In this document: positions 5,860 to 11,480 of the stretch, in pieces
Position numbering within the stretch: the first letter of the stretch is position 1
How the letters are laid out: every line of letters starts with the position of its first letter
Assembly: GCA_035541995.1 (NCBI GenBank)
Contig: DATKMG010000171.1
Location: 1 to 11,480 of the forward strand
Origin: DATKMG01 sp035541995
GTDB lineage: Bacteria > Acidobacteriota > Terriglobia > Versatilivoradales > Versatilivoraceae
Reading direction: 5' to 3'
DNA: 11,480 nt
Notes under the pieces: generated by a model
Database searches by the model: none
Told to the model about the DNA's origin: nothing
The model's input: the letters and a program-made list of their open reading frames with translations, nothing else
Made by a program: the position numbers and the translations under genes

Positions 5860-7101
5860 ATGGCAGACTTCTTTCAGAATGGAATGATTACTACCCTGCA
5901 TCGCCTTAATAAGAATGGTCGGGTCCATATGGAAAGAGAAGTGGAAGAATTGGCAAGGACTTCTCCTATCGGGTTGGTATTGCCCGCATTATTTTCGGAG
6001 TTTGAGGGCCCGGCCATGCCCAACATCGTGAATAGACTTCAACGGGTTCGATACCTGCGCCGGATTGTCCTGTCATTAGACGGCGCCAGCCGAGAACAAT
6101 ATTCGTTTGCCCGCAAGTCCTTTTCATGCTTCAAAACTCCTGTCACAGTGCTTTGGGAGGATGGAGAACGGATTCAAAACCTGTTTCGTTTGCTGCAGTC
6201 CAACGGACTTTATGCCGGACCACAAGGCAAGGGAAGAGGCTGTTGGCTCGCCTTTGGGTATTTACTCGCCGAGGGGGATTGCGACGTTCTCGCTTCGCAT
6301 GATTGTGATATCTTGAATTACGACACAGACCTCTTGATTCGGCTATGTTACCCTGTGGTCAATCGCAACTTGGGTTTCTGGTTCTGTAAAGGGTATTATG
6401 CCCGGATCAGTGATCAGATGAATGGCAGAGTCACGCGTCTCTTTGTCACACCGTTGGTCCGCGCCATACAGGACATGACCCCGGAGATCCCCTTTCTCCG
6501 TTTTCTGGATAGTTTTCGATATGTTCTTGCGGGTGAATTTGCCATGGACGCTTACCTGGCCCGAACCATCCGGATACCTGCCGACTGGGGTTTGGAGATG
6601 GGAGTTTTGGCTGAAGTCTATCGAAACTGCTCTCTGGCTCGAATCTGCCAAGTGGATGTGGCGGACCGGTATGATCACAAGCACCAGCAGCTTTCGGAAA
6701 ACGATGCCACGCAAGGGCTCCAGCGAATGACCTATGACGTTTCCAAGTCTCTCTTCCGAACTCTGGCGGCGGAAGGGGTCACCTTTTCAACCGACCATTT
6801 CCGGAGCTTGATGATCCGGTATGTTCGCTCAGCCGAGGACGCCATTTCCCGATACTATGCGGATTCGGTCCTGAACGGGCTTTCTTTTGACCGACACAGT
6901 GAGGAATTGGCTGTGGAGGTGTTTGCCTCCAGTCTGAACGCTGCCGCCCGTGACTTTATCGAGAAAACGGATGGGTTGCCCCTGATTCCCAACTGGAACC
7001 GGGTTCTTTCCGCTATTCCAAACTTCTTTAGTCTTTTGAAAGAGGCTGTCGCGCTCGATGAAGCTGAAGCCCGACCAATCGCCGTAAGGTTATCTGCATG
7101 A
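5860..7101 (+). CDS. GpgS-like (GT81-type) glycosyltransferase
   Basis: A 413-residue cytoplasmic GT-A glycosyltransferase. The layout matches glucosyl-3-phosphoglycerate synthase relatives: an N-terminal NGMITTLHRL and VLPALFSEFEGPA region (residues 8-53), a GKG loop at 123-125, the metal-binding DxD as D148-C-D150, KGYYAR at 177-182, MNGRVTRL at 187-194, LAGEFA at 223-228, WGLEMGVLAEVY at 243-254, and a late His (H273 or H275) where GpgS has a metal ligand. Known GpgS enzymes move glucose from an NDP-sugar to 3-phosphoglycerate, the first step to glucosylglycerate; whether this one uses 3-PGA, glycerate or another acceptor is unproven. AAAGGAGA lies 6 nt before ATG. It heads an operon: its TGA overlaps the next ATG (ATGA at 7098-7101). 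No GpgP-like phosphatase is in the window. Confidence 0.8.
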   Translation: MADFFQNGMITTLHRLNKNGRVHMEREVEELARTSPIGLVLPALFSEFEGPAMPNIVNRLQRVRYLRRIVLSLDGASREQYSFARKSFSCFKTPVTVLWEDGERIQNLFRLLQSNGLYAGPQGKGRGCWLAFGYLLAEGDCDVLASHDCDILNYDTDLLIRLCYPVVNRNLGFWFCKGYYARISDQMNGRVTRLFVTPLVRAIQDMTPEIPFLRFLDSFRYVLAGEFAMDAYLARTIRIPADWGLEMGVLAEVYRNCSLARICQVDVADRYDHKHQQLSENDATQGLQRMTYDVSKSLFRTLAAEGVTFSTDHFRSLMIRYVRSAEDAISRYYADSVLNGLSFDRHSEELAVEVFASSLNAAARDFIEKTDGLPLIPNWNRVLSAIPNFFSLLKEAVALDEAEARPIAVRLSA

Positions 7102-8462
7102 GTCAAGGGTCATTGGCCCCCGAGGCCCAAAGAGAAGTGGACGCGCTCAAACGGGCAGACATTGTCATTGGCATCCCGAGCTATAACAACGTTAACACGA
7201 TTACACATGTCGTGAAAGCAGCTCAAGCGGGACTGGCCAAATATTACCCGCAATATATAGGAGTCATCGTCAATTCGGATGGTGGATCGAATGACGGAAC
7301 TCGGGATGCTGTGCTGTCAGTGCATTTGGAGGATGCTCAGCTTTTGCTCCTTTCCACTCCCCTTTATGCGGTCCACAAACTCTCCTTTCCCTATCATGGT
7401 ATCCCCGGGAAGGGGAGCGCCTTTCGGATGATCTTCCAAATCGCTCATCAGTTGAAAGCCCAGGCCTGTGCCGTGGTGGATTCTGATCTGCGCTCCATCA
7501 CTCCCGAATGGATTGACCTGCTGGTGCGCCCCGTCATCCACGCGAATTACGATTTTGTGGCCCCTTACTATCACAGGCATAAGTATGACGGCACGATTAC
7601 CAACAGCATTGTCTACCCTTTAACCCGGGCGCTCTATGGATTGCGAGTGCGGCAACCGATCGGTGGAGATTTCGGACTCTCCTCCCGGTTGATCACACGG
7701 TACCTGGAAAGGGGCGATTGGGAGACCGATGTGGCGCGTTTCGGGATCGACATCTGGATGAGTACAGTGGCCATCGCCGAGGGGTTCAGGGTCTGCCAGA
7801 GCTTCCTGGGCGCCAAACTGCATGATGCCAAGGATCCCGGCACTGATTTGAGTGCCATGCTGCAGCAGGTGGTGGGAAGCGTTTTTCATCTGATGGAGGA
7901 ATACGAGACTAAATGGGGCCGGCGCTCGGGCAGCGATTCTGTGGACCTGTTCGGATTTCGCTATGATGTCGGCTTGGACCCGATTGAGGTAAACCTGGCC
8001 CGGCTTCTTTCCAGTTTCCAGCAGGGATGCAGTGATTTGGGCGAAGTCTGGGCTCTGGCCCTGCAGGAAGACACACTGGCAGCCATACAATCGCTGGGAG
8101 AAAGCTCATACCATAAAGGACGGGAGAGCTTTCATCTGGAAGACACCCTCTGGGTGCGAATTATTTATGAATTTGCGACCGCTTACAGAAACCAGCCATT
8201 GAACAGGAATATCTTGCTGCGCTCGTTGACGCCCTTATACTTGGCTCGAGTGGCCTCCTTCGTATCTGAGACGAAACCCCTTTACGCACCTCAAGTCGAA
8301 GAAAAGATCGAATATTTATGTCGTGTTTTTGAAAGTCAAAAACCATATTTGCTGGATCTTTGGGAATCAAAGGGCAAAAAGCAAGCCAATCGCACAAAGC
8401 TTCCCTTGCCGGCGGATCAACCTCTGCCGCAAGAGGAATTGAAGGAGTTGAAATCATGCTAG
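7098..8462 (+). CDS. GT-A glycosyltransferase, glucosylglycerate-synthase-like
   Basis: A 454-residue protein coupled to the preceding gene by an ATGA overlap. The N-terminal GT-A domain shows IVIGIPSYNN (22-31), a nucleotide-binding VNSDGGSNDGT (58-68), GIPGKG at 101-106, the DxD-type metal motif D128-S-D130, the APYYHRHKYDGTITNS stretch (155-170), IGGDFG at 188-193, a likely catalytic or acceptor acid in GID (D219), and H242 in KLHDAKDP as a probable metal ligand. The last 150 or so residues are mainly helical. The architecture matches retaining synthases for sugar-glycerate osmolytes, such as glucosylglycerate or mannosylglycerate synthases, and parallels the upstream gene. The two may act in sequence to build a glycosyl-glycerate di- or trisaccharide; this is inference. 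A general GT2 role in polysaccharide synthesis is the alternative. Confidence 0.75.
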   Translation: MSQGSLAPEAQREVDALKRADIVIGIPSYNNVNTITHVVKAAQAGLAKYYPQYIGVIVNSDGGSNDGTRDAVLSVHLEDAQLLLLSTPLYAVHKLSFPYHGIPGKGSAFRMIFQIAHQLKAQACAVVDSDLRSITPEWIDLLVRPVIHANYDFVAPYYHRHKYDGTITNSIVYPLTRALYGLRVRQPIGGDFGLSSRLITRYLERGDWETDVARFGIDIWMSTVAIAEGFRVCQSFLGAKLHDAKDPGTDLSAMLQQVVGSVFHLMEEYETKWGRRSGSDSVDLFGFRYDVGLDPIEVNLARLLSSFQQGCSDLGEVWALALQEDTLAAIQSLGESSYHKGRESFHLEDTLWVRIIYEFATAYRNQPLNRNILLRSLTPLYLARVASFVSETKPLYAPQVEEKIEYLCRVFESQKPYLLDLWESKGKKQANRTKLPLPADQPLPQEELKELKSC

Positions 8463-9175
8463 CAACATTACGAATGATTCTGGAAAAGGCGATGGAAAGG
8501 TTTTCTCAACAACTGATCACGTATCTGCCATCGCTATTGGCGGGATTGGTCATCCTGATTTGTGCATATGTCATTGCTATTTTCTCCCGCTGGATGTTCG
8601 GGAAGATATTCAAAGGATTGGCTGTAGATCGGTTCTTGCATCGGAGCGGATTGGCTTCGATGTTGCACATTCCTCAGAGGATCAGGGCGACCCGGATTGT
8701 TTCCGAAACAGCTTTTTGGTTAGTCCTGGGGGTGGGATTTCTGGCGGCACTGAATGCTTTTGACACACAATGGACTAATGATCTCGTCGTTTCAGTGGTT
8801 GGGTTTTTCCCCCACCTGCTCGTAGCCAGCTTGATACTGCTGGCTGGATACTGGCTCAGCCAGTTCCTGGGCCGAGGCACCCTGGTCTGGGCCGTCAATG
8901 AGGGATTGCCCGCACCCCGCCGCATTGCTCTGGCCGTGAGGCTAGCCATCCTCTTTGTGGCCGTTGTTATTGCGGCCGAACACTTGAATTTCGCACAGCA
9001 TGTTTTTTTGGCGGCCTTCATTCTGATCATGGGTGGGACGGTACTGGCTCTGAGCCTGGCTCTGGGATTGGGTGCGCGCGAAACAGTGAACCGGTATCTT
9101 GTACACCGCTATCTTCAAGGAGATAGGAGGATGGAAGAGCCGACTGAAGAAAAGTCACTTCTGAATCACTTATGA
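8456..9175 (+). CDS. MscS-related conserved-TM-helix membrane protein
   Basis: A 239-residue membrane protein. The start at ATG 8456 is set by GGAG at 8444-8447, 8 nt upstream, and overlaps the previous stop by 7 nt; a longer frame from 8360 would run inside the glycosyltransferase gene. There are about five TMs (20-45, 84-102, 113-138, 158-175, 183-208). The last, GGTVLALSLALGLGARETV, is the Gly/Ala-rich pore-like helix of the conserved TM helix (PF05552) / small-conductance mechanosensitive channel group. The protein ends about 30 residues later in a charged tail, so the cytoplasmic beta domain of true MscS is missing. Likely role: response to membrane tension or osmotic release, fitting its place behind two osmolyte-type glycosyltransferases. 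Ion conduction is not shown by sequence. Confidence 0.78.
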   Translation: MLATLRMILEKAMERFSQQLITYLPSLLAGLVILICAYVIAIFSRWMFGKIFKGLAVDRFLHRSGLASMLHIPQRIRATRIVSETAFWLVLGVGFLAALNAFDTQWTNDLVVSVVGFFPHLLVASLILLAGYWLSQFLGRGTLVWAVNEGLPAPRRIALAVRLAILFVAVVIAAEHLNFAQHVFLAAFILIMGGTVLALSLALGLGARETVNRYLVHRYLQGDRRMEEPTEEKSLLNHL

Positions 9176-9218
9176 AAATCTCTTCATGAGGTAGTGGATT
9201 TGAGGGCGCAGTTCCTGT

Positions 9219-9296
9219 GTTTTTCATCTCGAATCCCACAGGGGGAAGGGCACCGTGATCCGCGTCGAAATCCCTCTAGTTCAGGAGGAAGAATGA
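9219..9296 (+). pseudogene. C-terminal remnant of a sensor histidine kinase
   Basis: In frame 3 a stretch reads VFHLESHRGKGTVIRVEIPL and then VQEEE with TGA at 9294-9296. The GKGTxIRVEIPL ending is the characteristic last strand of the HATPase_c domain of NarX/DegS-type histidine kinases. The frame is closed by a TGA at 9201-9203, so only about 25-30 codons survive and no start codon exists. Its stop codon overlaps the response-regulator start (ATGA), exactly as in an intact kinase-regulator pair. The rest of the kinase, including the H-box and N-box, appears deleted between here and the end of the MscS-like gene at 9175. Confidence 0.75.
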
Positions 9297-9943
9297 GCCT
9301 CATCCGAATTCTGTTGGCCGATGATCATGGGATATTGAGAAAGGGATTGCGACTATTGCTGGAACAACAGCCTGGAATGGAAGTCGTGGGGGAAGCGGCG
9401 GATGGACGGGAAGCCGTACGCCTTGCGGAGGAACTCCGCCCGGACATTGCGATTATGGACATCTCCATGCCGACTTTGAACGGCATCGAGGCGACTGCTC
9501 AAATTGTAAAGAACAACCCGGTGGTTGGGATTATCATTTTGAGCATGCATTCCGATGAGGGTTACCTCGTGCGGACCCTGACGGCCGGAGCCAAAGGGTA
9601 TCTGCTGAAAGACTCCGCCGAAGCTGATCTGATCCTGGCCATCCAGGCCGTGGCGAAAGGGCGTCCTTTCTTCAGCCCTGCCATCGCCCAGACACTCCTT
9701 GAAGATTTCGTCCGGCAACTACAGCAACGGGGCCTCCAGGATTCCTACGATCTGCTTACCGACCGGGAAAAGGAGATCCTTCAATTGGTGGCGGAGGGAA
9801 GGTCAAACAAGGAAGTGGCCAATATCTTAAATGTAAGTGTGTACACCGTAGAAACCCATCGGACCAACCTGATGCAAAAACTGAATCTGCACAATACCGC
9901 TGAAATTGTCCTCTATGCCGTACGAAAGAAGATCATTTCTTGA
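9293..9943 (+). CDS. NarL/FixJ-family response regulator
   Basis: A 216-residue two-domain regulator. The receiver domain has the acidic pair D10-D11, phosphoacceptor D56 (in IAIMDISMP), S84 (in LSMHSDEG) and K106 (in GYLLKD), so it is complete. The LuxR-type HTH begins LTDREKEILQLVAEGRSNKE at about 155 and contains the usual VETHRTNLMQKL recognition region. ATG 9293 follows AGGAGG (9283-9288) with a 4-nt gap; a longer frame from 9194 is open but covers the kinase remnant. The partner histidine kinase has been lost apart from its last codons, so phosphorylation must come from elsewhere or the regulator is an orphan. It lies 117 bp after the MscS-like gene and might control the osmolyte operon (inference). 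Confidence 0.93.
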   Translation: MSLIRILLADDHGILRKGLRLLLEQQPGMEVVGEAADGREAVRLAEELRPDIAIMDISMPTLNGIEATAQIVKNNPVVGIIILSMHSDEGYLVRTLTAGAKGYLLKDSAEADLILAIQAVAKGRPFFSPAIAQTLLEDFVRQLQQRGLQDSYDLLTDREKEILQLVAEGRSNKEVANILNVSVYTVETHRTNLMQKLNLHNTAEIVLYAVRKKIIS

Positions 9944-9960
9944 AGGGTTGGAAAAACCCT
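9944..9960 (+). terminator. Hairpin directly after the response-regulator stop
   Basis: AGGGTT (9944-9949) pairs with AACCCT (9955-9960) around a 5-nt loop, starting at the base after the TGA. No T-tract follows, so it is at best a weak or non-canonical terminator or a 3'-end stabiliser. Confidence 0.4.
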
Positions 9961-10197
9961 GAAGCCCGGAATACTCTCCCTCAAACTCGGGGCTGCCGGC
10001 GTTCTCTCTCCAGGGGACATCGGGATACTGGACCACCAGACTCGCCGGCACTATAGTCGAGGGGTGGGAAGGTGAAAAATGTATCCTCCTTGCCTTCAAT
10101 TCGCAATAAACTCGGACTGGCGACCAATCCGCCCATATCTTTTTCAAGACCGTTGACAAAACTCGATTGTTGACTTCTCGGTATTGGAGGAAAGCAC
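9961..10197. other. Gap before the M24 peptidase gene
   Basis: No gene recognised on either strand in about 240 bp. TTGACA at 10153-10158 could be a -35 box for the peptidase gene, but no good -10 follows at normal spacing. GGAGG at 10186-10190 is the peptidase ribosome binding site, 7 nt before ATG. Confidence 0.4.
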
Positions 10198-11367
10198 ATG
10201 CAGAGAGAGACTGTCCAAGAGCAGCTGGCCAAGATGGACTTGGATGGCTGGTTGCTTTACGACTTCCAGGGATTAAACCCTATCGCGAGAAAGCTGGTGG
10301 GCTTACGGGGAAATCTGCTGACCCGACGGTGGTTTTACTGGATTCCTCGCATAGGAGAACCCGCCATTGTGTGCCATCGGATCGAACAACATGAATTTCA
10401 ATCCCTTGATGGACGTCTTCACCCATTTAAGAGCTGGGACGATATGATCCGCATATTGAAAGAAGTTCTTCAAGGGGCCACCACGATTGCTATGGAGTAC
10501 TCTCCGAATGGCTCGATTCCTTATGTGTCGAGGATCGACGGGGGAACCCTGGAGATGGTCCGAAATCTAGGGACTCGTGTGATCTCATCAGCCGATCTTG
10601 TTCAGTATTTTGAGGCAAGATGGAGCCGGGCTCAATTCCAGATGCACCTGGAAGCCAGTCGCAGTTTGATGAGAATACTAGAAGCAACATTTGAAAAGGT
10701 CAAGGCTAGTCTCGGGGTTGGCTGCGGTGTAACAGAATACGAATTGCAGCAGTTCATGTTAGAGAGGTACGTCGAAGAGGGTCTTTTTACCTTTTCAGCT
10801 CCGATAGTGGCGGCAAACCAAAACAGCGGAAATCCCCATTATGAGCCAAGTCGGGAAAACTCGTTGCCCATTCGAAAAGGACATTTCTTGCTGGTCGACT
10901 TCTGGGCAAAGCTGAAAAAACCCGAGGCCGTTTATGCTGACTATACCTGGGTCGCTTTCCTGGATGAGGTTATCCCGGACCGGTATCTTGCTATCTGGGA
11001 GATTGTCAGAGGAGCTCGCGATGCGGCCTCTGCCTTTGTTAAGAGTCGCTATCCCAAGGATCCGCCTCAAGGCTGGGAGGTCGATAGCATAGCCAGGAAA
11101 TTCATCCAGCAGAAGGGATACGGAGAGTTTTTCATTCACCGTACGGGGCACAATATCGGGGAAGAAGACCATGGTAATGGCGCAAACATGGATAGCCTGG
11201 AGACCAAAGACGAGCGGCTGCTGCTCCCTCACACCTGCTTTTCTATTGAACCCGGAATTTATTTGCCCGAGTTTGGGATTCGCAGCGAAATCAATGTCTA
11301 CCTGGATGACGATGCCGTTGTGATTACGGGAGAACCAGTGCAGCAAGAAGTAGTGAGGATCTACTAG
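10198..11367 (+). CDS. M24-family metallopeptidase (Xaa-Pro aminopeptidase-like)
   Basis: A 389-residue cytoplasmic protein (no signal peptide). The N-terminal half (about 1-145) is the creatinase/prolidase-type N domain. The C-terminal half is the pita-bread fold, with all five metal ligands visible: D234 (in LLVDFWAK), D248 (in YADYTW), H318 (in HRTGHNIG), E351 (in SIEPGIYLPE) and E364 (in IRSEINVY). H214 and H314 fit the usual substrate-binding histidines. The two aspartates are 14 residues apart rather than the usual 11, due to a short KKPEAV-type insertion typical of one environmental subfamily (recollection). The expected activity is cleavage of dipeptides or of N-terminal residues before proline, with two divalent metals. 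The start is supported by GGAGG 7 nt upstream. It has no obvious functional tie to the osmolyte operon. Confidence 0.9.
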   Translation: MQRETVQEQLAKMDLDGWLLYDFQGLNPIARKLVGLRGNLLTRRWFYWIPRIGEPAIVCHRIEQHEFQSLDGRLHPFKSWDDMIRILKEVLQGATTIAMEYSPNGSIPYVSRIDGGTLEMVRNLGTRVISSADLVQYFEARWSRAQFQMHLEASRSLMRILEATFEKVKASLGVGCGVTEYELQQFMLERYVEEGLFTFSAPIVAANQNSGNPHYEPSRENSLPIRKGHFLLVDFWAKLKKPEAVYADYTWVAFLDEVIPDRYLAIWEIVRGARDAASAFVKSRYPKDPPQGWEVDSIARKFIQQKGYGEFFIHRTGHNIGEEDHGNGANMDSLETKDERLLLPHTCFSIEPGIYLPEFGIRSEINVYLDDDAVVITGEPVQQEVVRIY

Positions 11368-11395
11368 GAACAAGCCAAGAGAGAGAGGAGGTAGG

Positions 11396-11480
11396 ATGAA
11401 ACGCGGGTCTTCTTGCATGCCGTCATGTGCAGATACCCGGTCTCAATCCTCTCCTTTGAATGCCAACCTTCAATTCCCAA
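11396..11480 (+). CDS. Possible start of another gene, cut by window edge
   Basis: GAGAGGAGG ending at 11391 is an excellent ribosome binding site 4 nt before ATG 11396, and the frame (MKRGSSCMPSCADTRSQSS...) stays open to the edge, 28 codons. It lies 28 nt after the peptidase stop, a spacing fit for an operon. The peptide is not recognisable and looks rather composition-neutral, so the call rests on the ribosome binding site and open frame only. Confidence 0.35.
   Translation, partial: MKRGSSCMPSCADTRSQSSPLNANLQFP

Noticed and set aside
8360..8455. Upstream start for the MscS-like protein
   Set aside because: It would translate the end of the glycosyltransferase gene in another frame; ATG 8456 has a proper ribosome binding site and gives the normal membrane-protein start.
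9194..9292. N-terminal extension of the response regulator
   Set aside because: The receiver domain starts right after ATG 9293 with a strong ribosome binding site, and the upstream DNA encodes the histidine-kinase tail in a different frame.
9827..10159. 110-codon minus-strand frame past the response regulator
   Set aside because: Overlaps the conserved HTH end of the regulator and shows no family resemblance.

Overview
The window looks like chromosomal DNA from an environmental bacterium, most likely Acidobacteriota or a close relative. This is inferred from gene style: a decayed Hanks-type kinase of the kind abundant in that phylum, a truncated DUF4239 membrane protein, an acidobacterial-type M24 peptidase, loosely packed genes and moderate GC. 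No rRNA, tRNA, CRISPR array or intact insertion sequence was seen. All intact genes lie on the + strand.

Left part (1-2300) is mostly poor in genes. An open minus-strand frame running off the left edge resembles a beta-helix protein. A SnoaL/DUF4440-like lipoprotein (682-1257) is the only intact gene. It is followed by about 600 bp without a recognisable gene, then a dead serine/threonine kinase N-lobe carrying an in-frame stop, a +1 slip in a C7 run and a truncation, and a small Cys-rich fragment.

Middle part (2300-5860): a GC-rich SGLT-like sodium/solute symporter, a 2-hydroxyacid dehydrogenase that begins with a Sec-type signal peptide, and the N-terminal third of a DUF4239 protein that ends early.

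Right part (5860-11480): the most coherent unit is a three-gene, translationally coupled operon. It encodes a GpgS-like (GT81-type) glycosyltransferase, a second GT-A glycosyltransferase resembling glucosylglycerate-type synthases, and a small MscS-related multi-TM membrane protein. The genes overlap by 4 and 7 nt. Together they suggest a compatible-solute (glucosylglycerate-like) pathway paired with an osmotic-release or tension-sensing membrane protein. Next is a NarL/FixJ response regulator whose start codon overlaps the stop codon of a histidine-kinase C-terminal remnant of about 25 codons. The partner kinase has apparently been deleted, leaving an orphan regulator beside the osmolyte operon. 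A complete M24 metallopeptidase and the possible start of another gene close the window.

A recurring theme is gene relics next to intact genes: kinase, Cys-rich fragment, DUF4239 and histidine kinase. The region appears to have been reshaped by deletions.
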